NCBI GenBank assembly: GCA_017540175.1
Contig: JAFYBN010000066.1
Span: forward strand, 1-43,885
DNA: 43,885 nt
DNA from: Clostridia bacterium
GTDB lineage: Bacteria > Bacillota > Clostridia > Oscillospirales > CAG-272
Direction of reading: 5' to 3'
This document shows positions 23,694 to 32,566 of the stretch, piece by piece. The position numbers and the translations under genes are program-made. Each line of letters begins with the position of its first letter. Position 1 is the first letter of the stretch. Under the pieces are notes generated by a model. It ran no database searches. It saw nothing but the letters and a program-made list of their open reading frames with translations, and was not told the DNA's origin.

Positions 23694-25271
23694 TCAATTC
23701 CCGTAATACGCTTCGAGTTTTTCCACGTCCGCCTGTCCGAAGGCCTTCGAGAAAATCAGGAGGTCGTCGATATGGATGAGGGCCTCGTTGCCGCTGTTGA
23801 TCCTGCGCGAGGCGTCGTCGCCGACCGTGAACGGAAGGGCGTCCATCGAAACGTCGGCGAAATACGCGGGCAGGACAAAGGTCTTTTTATACCGGAAATT
23901 CAGGTACAGATCGATCGCGCAGTCCTTTCTGCGGAACACGACCGTGGTATGCAGCCATCCGCCCGAGACTTCGCGGCGGTAGGAGGGCTGGAACTCCTCA
24001 TACGAGCTCGGGTCCGGCGTTTCAATGCCGATCCAGAGCGCGGTATCCGTAAAGCCCAGCATGAAGCCCGGGCCGGAATCCGTCATGGTCTTGGTCCCGC
24101 AGTAATACGCTTCCGTCGCGGGGGCATTGTCGACGTTCAGCCACGCGCAGACCGTGAAGTCGTCCTTGCCGAATTTCACGTCGTCCGTCACGAGGCATCC
24201 CGTCGCGCCGACCTCGGCGTTCGCGCCGCGTACGCCGGCGGAATAGTATTTGACTGAGCCGTATTCCGTGAAATGTACCCTGCCCGCCGCGTCCTCCGGG
24301 CTGAACTCGAAGAACATGGCAAGCTTGATCTCATCCTCATCGAAGAAGGAGAGAAGTCCCTTTTCGCCGCGCCAGTCGGGCTGGGGCTTATGCTCGACGT
24401 CATGGCGCACGCCGTCCGGGGCGGTCACATAGGGTCTGTCCCAATCCACGAACACCCCCTCGGGCACTTGTGAGGAATAGCCGGAAAGATCGGGCTCGGG
24501 GATCTCCAGCCCGAAGGCATACCGCACGATCGCGTTCACGTCCTTGGTCGTCGCGAAGAAATCGTCGGTACGCGCGACGGTTTTGCCGCAGAGAGCGAAA
24601 TAGATGTATTTCTCCGTGTCCGTATAGCCGCCGTGACCGTGCTTATAGCCGCCGTGGTCCGTGATCACGAGAAAGAGCGTGTCCTCGACGATCCCGGCTT
24701 CGGCGTAGGCGTCGTAAATCATGCCCACCATGCCGTCCACGTTCGAGATGCAGTCCAGATGCCCTTTGGTCCCGTAGCCGTGATGGTGTCCGGCCCCGTC
24801 GGGATCGTCGATGTGAACGAACAACAGATCGGGTTTATGCGTCCGTACGCACTCCGCGGCCTTCTGTGCCGTGGACGCCCCGTCGGACGCGGTCTGCATG
24901 AACACGCCGATATCGTGTTCGATGATGCCGACGTTGATCGGCTCCCAGTTGCTGACGCTGCACAGCACGCTCTCCGGGTATGCCTGCCGGACGCTTGTGA
25001 AGATGGTGGGCAGCTCTTTGTTCCGATATTCCTGCTGGCTGACTTTGCCGTTAGTCAGACCGTGTACTTCCGGCTCCGCGCCGAGCAGCATCGCGCCCCA
25101 GTTCTGCGCGCTGATGGTCGGGAACAGACTTTCGGCCCGCAGAGTCTTCGCTCCGTCCCGAAAGATTTCGTCCATGCGCGGCGTGGCGGTGTCCTTGCAA
25201 AAGCTTCCCATGCCGTCGATTCCGATGATTGCCGTGTGCGCGTAGCGCCGCTTTTGATTTTCCGCCTTCAT
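23694..25271 (-). CDS. phosphodiesterase/alkaline-phosphatase-fold protein fused to a LamG-like domain
   Basis: A 525-residue protein. Residues 1-285 are an alkaline phosphatase superfamily domain of the nucleotide pyrophosphatase/phosphodiesterase type: IGIDGMGSF (metal Asp), ESLFPTISAQNWGAMLLGAE (Thr nucleophile region), HIDDPDGAGHHHGYG and LVITDHGGYKHGHGGYTDTE (metal ligands). Residues about 330-525 look like a concanavalin/LamG beta-sandwich (DDFTVCAWLNVDN, GFMLGFTDTALWIGIETPD, RRINSGNEALIHIDDLLIFS, the usual LamG ending). There is no signal peptide. The substrate is unknown: a phosphodiester, phosphonate or sulfate. The gene is monocistronic or follows sbcC by 156 bp. Confidence 0.8.
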   Translation of the reverse strand: MKAENQKRRYAHTAIIGIDGMGSFCKDTATPRMDEIFRDGAKTLRAESLFPTISAQNWGAMLLGAEPEVHGLTNGKVSQQEYRNKELPTIFTSVRQAYPESVLCSVSNWEPINVGIIEHDIGVFMQTASDGASTAQKAAECVRTHKPDLLFVHIDDPDGAGHHHGYGTKGHLDCISNVDGMVGMIYDAYAEAGIVEDTLFLVITDHGGYKHGHGGYTDTEKYIYFALCGKTVARTDDFFATTKDVNAIVRYAFGLEIPEPDLSGYSSQVPEGVFVDWDRPYVTAPDGVRHDVEHKPQPDWRGEKGLLSFFDEDEIKLAMFFEFSPEDAAGRVHFTEYGSVKYYSAGVRGANAEVGATGCLVTDDVKFGKDDFTVCAWLNVDNAPATEAYYCGTKTMTDSGPGFMLGFTDTALWIGIETPDPSSYEEFQPSYRREVSGGWLHTTVVFRRKDCAIDLYLNFRYKKTFVLPAYFADVSMDALPFTVGDDASRRINSGNEALIHIDDLLIFSKAFGQADVEKLEAYYGN

Positions 25272-25427
25272 TTTTCTTCTCCGCTCTGAAATCGTTTTTG
25301 AGATGGTTATGCGTGTGACGCCGGTCCGGGAACGCTTTTCAGAGGGAACGCGCCCAACCCGGCGAAATAAACTTGAGTCCGGTACATCCGGGTTCGTAGG
25401 AGTGTCCGCGGGTCTTCCCCGGACGCC

Positions 25428-28193
25428 TCACACCGTGATTTCCGCGCGGCTCCCGCCGCTCGGGTCTTTTTTGACCGTGATCTGCCGCTCGATCCGGTTT
25501 TTCAGCTCCGATACGTGGGAGATGATCCCGACGAGGCGGTTTCCGTTCGCCAGATTCGCGAGCGCTTTCATCGCCTGATCGAGGGATTCCTCGTCAAGCG
25601 ATCCGAAGCCTTCGTCCACAAACATGGTGTCCAGCCGGACGCCGCCGGAGGAGGACTGGATCTCGTCCGAAAGCCCCAGCGCGAGCGAGAGGGACGCCTT
25701 GAAGGCTTCGCCGCCGGACAGCGTTTTCACGCTCCGCTCCGTCCCGTTGTAGTGGTCGATCACGTCGAGGTCGAGACCGCTCTGGGTCTGCTTGTTTTCC
25801 GCCTCGGCGCATCGGCGCAGCTCGTACTGTCCCCCCGTCATGACCATCAGCCTCGTATTGGCCCGCGCGATGATGCGGTCGAAATACGTCATCTGGATAT
25901 AGGTCTCAAGGTGGACTTTTTCCTTGCCGTTGATCGCGCCGTTGGCCGTGTCGGCAAGGGACCGGACCCACGCGTACCGCTTTTCGAGCTGCGCGAGGGC
26001 GCCGATTTTGTCTTCGATGTTCGTGAGTGAGGTCCTGTTTGCGGCGAGCCTTGCGCCGATCTCTTTTGAGCGGCTTTCCGCCGCGTGCCGGCGGGCGGAC
26101 AGCTCTTCTTTTCGGCGAACCTCGGTCTCTTTGTCGAGCCCCGCGTCATCGCGGAGATTCTCCTCGAGCCCCCGCGCGGCGGCGTTCAGTTCTCCGATCT
26201 TCCGGTCCGATTCCCGGTGGGCGGTCTCTGCCTTTTCGATCGCCTCTTCCGTCTGACGGACGAACGCGCCGAGCTGTGCGATCCGCTCGACCGCCCCGGC
26301 CTTTGCGGTATAGCGGAGCGTTTTCCGCTCGTTGTCCCGCTGTTCGGTTTTGGCGCGGAGCTCGGCGGCCTGAGCTGCGACGGTTTTTTCCAGTCCGTCG
26401 ATTTCGGCTTTCAGAGCGTTCAGTTCTTCCTCCTTCTCCGGGATTTCCCGCTCAAGGGCTTCTTTCCGGGCGACGGCGGCGTCTTCCCGCCGGATATCCT
26501 CGGTGAGCTTCGCGATCTGTGCCTCAACCTCGGCGAGCCGTGCCTCGAGCAGGGGCTTCGCCTCTTCGAGACCGCACCCCGTCCCCAGCTCGCCGAGCTG
26601 ACGGCGGATGCTCTCCTCCGCGGCGAAAAGCTCCGTCTTCGCCGACACGTACAGCGCGTTTTCCGTCTCCTGCTTTCTGCGCGCGTCGGCTTCGTCGTTC
26701 TCCGCTTTTTCGAGCTGTTCTTTGCTCGGGGCGCGCGCGGATTTCGGCGCGGGGCGCGGATGCTCCGTCGATCCGCAGACCGGGCAGGGCTCCCCGTCCG
26801 CGAGCGTCTCGGCGATGATCCCCGCCTGCTCGTCCAGATACGCCCGGTGCATGTCCATGTAAACGGCACTTGCGCGTTCGCTTTCCGCACTCGCCGCGCG
26901 GTATTCGTCGAGCCGCCTTGCGAGCCGCGCGGCCTTGTTCTCCCGATCCGCGAGGGCCTGAAGGACGTTAGAAATCTTCTTTGCGCCCTCAGACGCCTTT
27001 TCCTTTTGATAAACCAGCTTCTGCCGGTTCTCGCCCGCGCCGGAGAGGGACGCGAGCTCCTTTTTCTTCTCCGCAAGCGCGTCGTTCTCCGCTTCGCGGG
27101 TCTCTTTGCGCTGTTTCAGCTCTCTGCCGTTTCTCTCGAGACTGCCAGCTTCAGCCTCGATCTGTTTTCCCAGCGCGTCGAGGGCGTCGTAACGGGGCAG
27201 CTCCGCCTCAAGCGCGGCTTTTTCCGCCGCCGCTCCCTCGGCGTCCGGCTTTCTCGCCCGCTGCGCCTCGAGCTCTGCGCGGAGGAGTTCGCGTTGCTTT
27301 TCCTCTTCTGCGAACGCGGCACGGTTCTCTGCGATCGCGGCGCGCGCCTTTTCCCGCGCGTCGATCTTTCCGAGGTTTGCGTTCACCTCTTCAAGCTTGC
27401 GGTCGATTTCCTCCTGATCGCGGACAAGCTCGGCCTCCTGCCGCTCATCCTGTCCGATCAGCGTTTTGAGCAGCGCCGCGGTCTCGTCCGTCGGGAGGTT
27501 CCCCTCCTTCGCCTTGCGGACCTCGATGCTCAAAACGTCCCCTTCGTCGGCGACGATGCCGTTTATGTACTGTCTCAGGCTGTTTTTCTCTTCTTCACAG
27601 CGGCCGCTCAGCACGGCGGCTTCGCGCTTGAGCCGGTTTTCGAGCTCTTCGAAGGGCTCCGTGCGGAAGAGCTTGCGGAAAATGGCTTTTCTGTCGTTCG
27701 TCGACGCGAGCAGGAGCTTCAGAAAATCCCCCTGCGCGATCATGGCGATCTGCATGAACTGGCTCCGGTCGATCCCCATGATCTGCCGGATGCGCTCGTC
27801 CACGTCGCGCGGTTTCGTGATCACGCTCCCGTCCGGAAGGTGAAGCTCCGCCTCGGCTTTTTGAACAGTGGTGCCCTCCCCGCGCGTTTTCGGGCGTTCG
27901 TATTCGGGATTGCGCTTGACATTGTAAATCTTTCCGGCGTAGGAGAAGCTCAGTTCGACCTCCGTGGGCGTCTCAGGCTCCGCGTATTTCGAGCGGAACA
28001 TGGCGGGGTCGCGAACGCTGCCGCTCGCAGAGCCATAGAGCGCGTAGGTGATCGCGTCGAAAATCGTGGTCTTGCCCGCGCCCGTGTCGCCCGTGATCAG
28101 ATACAGCCCGCTCGTGCCGAGCTTTTCGAGGTCGAGCGCGGTCTTCCCCGCGTACGGGCCGAACGCGGATACGGTCAGCTTCAGCGGTCTCAT
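25428..28193 (-). CDS. sbcC: SbcC nuclease subunit (Rad50-like ATPase)
   Basis: A 921-residue SMC-like ATPase that forms the SbcCD double-strand/hairpin DNA nuclease. Walker A GDTGAGKTT at 35-43, Q loop IAQGDFLKLLLAS near 145-160, long coiled coils, a zinc hook CPVC at 470-473, the ABC signature LSGGE at 825-829 and Walker B LDTMFVDEGFGSLDEE near 855. Length is slightly below the usual 1000-1050, within the Clostridia range. ATG at 28193 overlaps the stop of sbcD by four bases; GGGAGG lies just upstream. The coiled-coil region is highly charged (Glu/Lys/Arg/Ala), as expected. Confidence 0.95.
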   Translation of the reverse strand: MRPLKLTVSAFGPYAGKTALDLEKLGTSGLYLITGDTGAGKTTIFDAITYALYGSASGSVRDPAMFRSKYAEPETPTEVELSFSYAGKIYNVKRNPEYERPKTRGEGTTVQKAEAELHLPDGSVITKPRDVDERIRQIMGIDRSQFMQIAMIAQGDFLKLLLASTNDRKAIFRKLFRTEPFEELENRLKREAAVLSGRCEEEKNSLRQYINGIVADEGDVLSIEVRKAKEGNLPTDETAALLKTLIGQDERQEAELVRDQEEIDRKLEEVNANLGKIDAREKARAAIAENRAAFAEEEKQRELLRAELEAQRARKPDAEGAAAEKAALEAELPRYDALDALGKQIEAEAGSLERNGRELKQRKETREAENDALAEKKKELASLSGAGENRQKLVYQKEKASEGAKKISNVLQALADRENKAARLARRLDEYRAASAESERASAVYMDMHRAYLDEQAGIIAETLADGEPCPVCGSTEHPRPAPKSARAPSKEQLEKAENDEADARRKQETENALYVSAKTELFAAEESIRRQLGELGTGCGLEEAKPLLEARLAEVEAQIAKLTEDIRREDAAVARKEALEREIPEKEEELNALKAEIDGLEKTVAAQAAELRAKTEQRDNERKTLRYTAKAGAVERIAQLGAFVRQTEEAIEKAETAHRESDRKIGELNAAARGLEENLRDDAGLDKETEVRRKEELSARRHAAESRSKEIGARLAANRTSLTNIEDKIGALAQLEKRYAWVRSLADTANGAINGKEKVHLETYIQMTYFDRIIARANTRLMVMTGGQYELRRCAEAENKQTQSGLDLDVIDHYNGTERSVKTLSGGEAFKASLSLALGLSDEIQSSSGGVRLDTMFVDEGFGSLDEESLDQAMKALANLANGNRLVGIISHVSELKNRIERQITVKKDPSGGSRAEITV

Positions 28194-29329
28194 GCCTCGC
28201 CCTCCCATGTTTTTTCGATCAGTTCCTTCATGAAAGCGGACTGCTGTTCGCTCATCGGCTGATTGTTCTGCAGTTCGTAAAAATCGGCGAAGAGCTCAAG
28301 CGGCGTCTTCGACTCGACCTCGGCCCCGCCCGATACGGCGGCGTCCGAGCGCGTGCGCCGGTTGTCGTAATCGATCTTCATCAGGCGGCGATAGATGACG
28401 CGCAGCTTCCCGACGGCGTCCGGGATATCTTCCTCGTCGGTCAGGGTGACGTGCGCGTAGTCCTCCTGCCAGCTTGTGTTCTCGTAAAACGATTTCAGTG
28501 TGAGTTCGTCATACATGCCCCTCAGCTCGACGAGATCGTGCCGCGGGACGAGCGGGACAGTTCGTACGTCGACCGTGCCCTTCTCTTTCAGCTCGGCGAC
28601 CGTGACCGACTTTTGATCCTTCGTTTCCGAGAAGGAGTATTTGAGCGGTGTGCCGCAGTAGCGGACGGTCGGGCTGCCGCAGTTCTGGGGCGAATGGATA
28701 TGCCCGAGCGCGACGTAATCGAACGCCTCGAACACGTCGGCGTCCACGTTGTCCGCGCCCCCGACGGAGACCTCCTCCGAGTCCGAACGGGACACGCCCG
28801 TGACGAACTGATGCGTCACGAGGACGCTGCGCACCGAGCGGTCGACGTTCATCAGTTCGACCGCGCGTCGGACGGCGTCGGTATAGGAGGCGATCTCTTC
28901 CCCGTCCGCGTAGGGACGGACGTGGGCGGGCTTGAGAAATGGGAGCAGATAGAAATCGATCTCCCCCCATTCGTCCCGCAGGCGGATCGGCTCGATCTTC
29001 CCGGCGTACACCGGGGACAGATGGATCCCCTCCGCGTCCATGATGCGGGAACCGAACGCGATGCGTTCGGGGGAATCGTGGTTGCCGCTGATGACAAAGA
29101 CCTGCAGTTTGCGCTCCGCGAGCCGGACGAGAAATTCGTCGAACAGGCTGACCGCCTCCGCGGGGGGAACGGATTTGTCGTAGACGTCCCCGGCGATGAC
29201 GACGGCGTCCGGCTTTTCGGCGTCGGCGATTTGCAGAATGCGTTTCAGGATGTATTCCTGCTCCTCAAGCATGGAGTACTCATAGACGCGTTTCCCGAGG
29301 TGCAGATCGGACAGGTGCAGCAGTTTCAT
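28190..29329 (-). CDS. sbcD: SbcD nuclease subunit (Mre11-like)
   Basis: A 379-residue calcineurin-like exonuclease that works with SbcC in processing DNA hairpins and protein-blocked ends. Motifs: LLHLSDLHLGK at the N-terminus, VVIAGDVYDKSVPPAEA, VISGNHDSPERI, VTHQFVTGV and YVALGHIHSPQ. The C-terminal capping/SbcC-binding region is at about 270-379. The length is normal. It is first in the sbcD-sbcC operon, and the coding regions overlap by four bases. Confidence 0.95.
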   Translation of the reverse strand: MKLLHLSDLHLGKRVYEYSMLEEQEYILKRILQIADAEKPDAVVIAGDVYDKSVPPAEAVSLFDEFLVRLAERKLQVFVISGNHDSPERIAFGSRIMDAEGIHLSPVYAGKIEPIRLRDEWGEIDFYLLPFLKPAHVRPYADGEEIASYTDAVRRAVELMNVDRSVRSVLVTHQFVTGVSRSDSEEVSVGGADNVDADVFEAFDYVALGHIHSPQNCGSPTVRYCGTPLKYSFSETKDQKSVTVAELKEKGTVDVRTVPLVPRHDLVELRGMYDELTLKSFYENTSWQEDYAHVTLTDEEDIPDAVGKLRVIYRRLMKIDYDNRRTRSDAAVSGGAEVESKTPLELFADFYELQNNQPMSEQQSAFMKELIEKTWEGEA

Positions 29330-29439
29330 GGGGTCACCTCCTGATTCCGGGTACTTTGAGGGGGCGTATCGGCGTATTCGGGCGGGCTTTCGACGGCGTC
29401 GCGGCGTGCGTCAGCCTCCCGAAAGGACTTGTTTTCTGC

Positions 29440-29468
29440 ATTATATCATATCCCGCCGCACAATTCAA
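29440..29468 (-). promoter_or_regulatory. promoter of sbcDC
   Basis: TTGAAT (29468-29463) and TATAAT (29445-29440) on the minus strand, 17-base spacer. It lies back to back with the malQ promoter. Confidence 0.7.
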
Positions 29469-29544
29469 CCGCTATTCGATTCCCCGCGGAGAATTGCCGC
29501 CCCGGGCCTGCCCGTTTTTCTGCGATCCCTGCCCGCGGTCAACC

Positions 29545-29573
29545 TTGACAAACCGGATCCGATATGATACAAT
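29545..29573 (+). promoter_or_regulatory. promoter of malQ
   Basis: TTGACA (29545-29550) and TACAAT (29568-29573), 17-base spacer; the start codon is 38 bases downstream. Confidence 0.75.
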
Positions 29574-29610
29574 ACTCCGTAACACCGAAAACACGGGGAA
29601 AGGTATGATT

Positions 29611-31044
29611 ATGAAAAGATCAAGCGGCGTTCTGATGCACGTTTCGACGCTCTGGGGCGATTATTCCGAGGGCAGCTTCGGGCAGGCGGCGAAGGAATGG
29701 ATCGATTTTCTCGGCGAATGCGGGTTCTCCTATTGGCAGACCCTGCCTTTCTGTCTTCCCGACGAATATAATTCTCCCTACTGCTCGTTCAGCACGTTTT
29801 CCGTGAATCCGTTTTTTATCGATCTGCCGACCCTCGAAAAAGAGGGGCTTCTGACCGCGTCTGAGGTTGCCGCGGCGAAACAGAAAACACCGTACAGCTG
29901 TGAATTCAGGCGGCTCGCGAAGGAACGCCTCGCGCTCCTCGCCAAAGCGGCGAAGCGCTGCACCGATCAGACGGGGATCGAGGATTTTCTCGACCGGCAT
30001 CCGCGGACCGAAAATTTCTGCAGATTCATGGCGATCCGGGCATCCAACGGGGATCTTCCGTGGACCGAATGGACGAGGGAAACCGTCGACGAGGACGTGC
30101 TCTGCCTCTGGCGGTTCACACAGTTCGAATTCTTCCGTCAGTGGAAGGAAATCAAGAATTACGCGAATCAAAAGGGCATTTCGATCATCGGCGATATCCC
30201 GATCTACGTCGCGCTTAACTCCTCCGACGTGTGGGCAGCTCCCGAACAGTTTCAGCTCGATCGGGAAAACAAGCCAGTCGGGATCGCGGGTGTGCCTCCG
30301 GATTATTTCAGCGCGGACGGTCAGGTCTGGGGGAACCCGCTCTATGACTGGGATCGCATGGAAGCTGACGGCTTTACCTGGTGGAAGGAGCGCATGAGCT
30401 TCATGTGCGAACTCTTCGACGGCGTCCGCATCGACCATTTCCGCGGCTTCGAAGCGTATTTCTCCATCCCCGCGGGCGAAAAAACCGCGAAGAACGGCAA
30501 ATGGATCAAGGGCCCCGGCATGAAGCTCGTGAACGCCCTTCGCGAGGTCTGCCCGGACAAGCTCCTGATCGCGGAAGACCTCGGCGACATCACGCCCGAG
30601 GCCGCGCAGCTCGTGAAGGACAGCGGCTTCCCCGGAATGCGGATCTTCCAGTTCGCCTTCCTCGGCGATCCCGGTTCGCCTCATCTGCCGCACAACTACG
30701 ACAACCACTGCATCGCCTATACCGGAACGCACGACAACAATACCCTGCTCGGATTCATCTGGGATCTGGACGACGAGACCCGGCGGCACGTTCTTCGATA
30801 CTGCGGCTACACGTCGGAGGACTGGGACAGCGGCTACGACGAGATTTTGCGCACCATGTTCGCGAGCCACGCGGGACTCTTCATTCTCCCGGTTCAGGAT
30901 CTTCTCCTGTACGGCAAGGATACCCGCCTCAACGTCCCCGGCACGGACGACGACAACTGGAGCTACCGGATCACGAAGGAACAGCTCGGAAAAATCGACC
31001 GCAGGAAATTCCTCGACTGGAACACGCTTTACGGGCGCGTGTGA
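29611..31044 (+). CDS. malQ: 4-alpha-glucanotransferase (GH77, amylomaltase)
   Basis: A 477-residue GH77 enzyme that transfers maltosyl units between 1,4-glucans in glycogen or starch metabolism. Catalytic residues fit the family: Asp275 in VRIDHFRGF (nucleophile), Glu322 in LIAEDLGDI (acid/base) and Asp375 in GTHDNNT (third carboxylate). SSDVWAAPEQFQLD and GVPPDYFSADGQVWGNPLYD are the substrate-loop signatures. It is cytoplasmic. The ATG at 29611 has AAAGG seven bases upstream; an ATG at 29605 would be too close to that site. It may be co-transcribed with the GltD-like gene 87 bp downstream. Confidence 0.95.
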   Translation: MKRSSGVLMHVSTLWGDYSEGSFGQAAKEWIDFLGECGFSYWQTLPFCLPDEYNSPYCSFSTFSVNPFFIDLPTLEKEGLLTASEVAAAKQKTPYSCEFRRLAKERLALLAKAAKRCTDQTGIEDFLDRHPRTENFCRFMAIRASNGDLPWTEWTRETVDEDVLCLWRFTQFEFFRQWKEIKNYANQKGISIIGDIPIYVALNSSDVWAAPEQFQLDRENKPVGIAGVPPDYFSADGQVWGNPLYDWDRMEADGFTWWKERMSFMCELFDGVRIDHFRGFEAYFSIPAGEKTAKNGKWIKGPGMKLVNALREVCPDKLLIAEDLGDITPEAAQLVKDSGFPGMRIFQFAFLGDPGSPHLPHNYDNHCIAYTGTHDNNTLLGFIWDLDDETRRHVLRYCGYTSEDWDSGYDEILRTMFASHAGLFILPVQDLLLYGKDTRLNVPGTDDDNWSYRITKEQLGKIDRRKFLDWNTLYGRV

Positions 31045-31131
31045 CGATGCGCGCGCCGAAACACCCTCTCCGCGGGGACACGGTCCTCGAAAAGACAATC
31101 TCATATTCTGCAAAAAGGAACGTAAGACGCG

Positions 31132-32367
31132 ATGCCTTCCATCAAAACCGAAGCGGAAAGATGCCTGAAATGCAAAAAAGCCATGTGCGCGGCTCACTGT
31201 CCGGTCTCGACCGACATCCCGCGGGTCATGGAACTGTTTTTGAACGGGGAGATCAAAAAAGCGGGCGAGGTGCTGTTTTCAAACAACCCTCTCTCCGCCG
31301 TCACCTCCGTCATCTGCCCGCATGAAAGAAACTGCACCGGTCACTGCGTGCTCGGAAAAAAAGGAGAGCCGGTCCGGTTCTACACCATCGAGGAATATCT
31401 GTCGCGGTTCTATCTGGAAACGATGGAAATCCCGGAGATTCAAAAGAACGGGATCAAGGTCGCGGTCGCCGGAGCCGGTCCCGCCGGGATCACCATGTCG
31501 CTTCTTCTGCTGCAGAAGGGGTACGACGTGACCATGTTCGAAGCGCAGGACGATATCGGCGGCATTCTGCGCTACGGCATTCCGCCCTTCCGCCTCTCGC
31601 GGGATCTGCTCGACATGTACAAGGACATCATGCTGCGCATGGGTCTGCGTTTCCGTCCGAACACGAGGATCGGAACGAACATCATGATCGAGAATCTTTT
31701 CCCCGACGGATACAAGGCGGTCTTCGTTTCGACCGGAACCGGAAGGCCGAGAAAGCTCGGTCTGATCGGCGAAACGCTGGGACACGTCCACTTCGCCGTG
31801 GACTACTTAAAGTCTCCCAAGGCGTTCCAGCTCGGCTCCCGGGTCGCCGTGGTGGGCGCGGGCAACGTGGCGATCGACGCGGCGCGCACCGTGATCCGCC
31901 GCGCGCATTCCCACGTCACCATCCTTCACTTTATGGGCGAGGAGGACATGACCGCGAACCGCGACGAAATCGAAATGGCCGAAATCGAGGGCGTGGAATT
32001 CGTTCACTACGCGCAGGCCGTCCGCATTCTCGAAAACGCGGTCCGATGCGTGCGCGTCCGCCGGATCCAGAACGAGGACGGCAGCGTCCGCTTTGAGGAG
32101 GATTACTCGGAGGTCTTCGACGTCCCCGCCGATTCCGTGATCATTGCCATCGGTCAGGGTCCGGGAGCGGATATGTACTCCGCCGGCATCAAGCTGACGC
32201 AGAGAGGCCTGTTTGACGTGAACGAATGGGGCGAAACGGGGACTCCGGGCGTGTTCGCAGCCGGGGATATCGTTTCCGGTCCCAAAACGGTCATCGAAGC
32301 CGTCGCGTTCACGAAAAAGGTTCTGAGCCGCATGGAAGAATATCTGAACCAAACGGCGAAGGAATGA
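31132..32367 (+). CDS. GltD-like NAD(P)H-dependent FAD/4Fe-4S oxidoreductase
   Basis: A 411-residue relative of the glutamate synthase small subunit. The N-terminal Cys cluster region (RCLKCKKAMCAAHCPVSTDI; VICPHERNCTGHCVLG) binds 4Fe-4S clusters. Two Rossmann folds follow: VAVAGAGPAGITMSLLLLQK (FAD) and RVAVVGAGNVAIDAARTVIR (NAD(P)H), and a final GVFAAGDIVSGPKTVIEAV. It is shorter than GltD (about 460). No large subunit gltB is next to it, so it is probably a stand-alone electron-transfer or NfnB-like protein. AAAGGA lies 12 bases before the ATG. It ends before a strong terminator. Confidence 0.85.
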   Translation: MPSIKTEAERCLKCKKAMCAAHCPVSTDIPRVMELFLNGEIKKAGEVLFSNNPLSAVTSVICPHERNCTGHCVLGKKGEPVRFYTIEEYLSRFYLETMEIPEIQKNGIKVAVAGAGPAGITMSLLLLQKGYDVTMFEAQDDIGGILRYGIPPFRLSRDLLDMYKDIMLRMGLRFRPNTRIGTNIMIENLFPDGYKAVFVSTGTGRPRKLGLIGETLGHVHFAVDYLKSPKAFQLGSRVAVVGAGNVAIDAARTVIRRAHSHVTILHFMGEEDMTANRDEIEMAEIEGVEFVHYAQAVRILENAVRCVRVRRIQNEDGSVRFEEDYSEVFDVPADSVIIAIGQGPGADMYSAGIKLTQRGLFDVNEWGETGTPGVFAAGDIVSGPKTVIEAVAFTKKVLSRMEEYLNQTAKE

Positions 32368-32425
32368 CCCGCGCGATCCCGGGCAGCCGGGTTCGGTGTG
32401 CGGGGATCTTCACTGAAACGCAAAG

Positions 32426-32467
32426 AAGGGCGACGCGTTCACGCACGGTGAACCGCCGCCCTTTTTT
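32426..32467 (+). terminator. terminator of malQ/GltD-like unit
   Basis: AAGGGCG and CGCCCTT form the base, with GTTCAC/GGTGAAC inside, followed by six T residues. Confidence 0.85.
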
Positions 32468-32566
32468 CGTGCTGTTCTTTACCCTGTTCCCCGGCGCTGT
32501 GCTCAGAACTTCCAGAAGCCCGTGCCGGTTTCCGGATCGGGGTGTCTCCGGATGACGCAGCCTCTC

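Noticed and set aside
26085-28262. 725-codon plus-strand gene
   Set aside because: Antisense shadow of sbcC, caused by high GC and charged coiled-coil codons.
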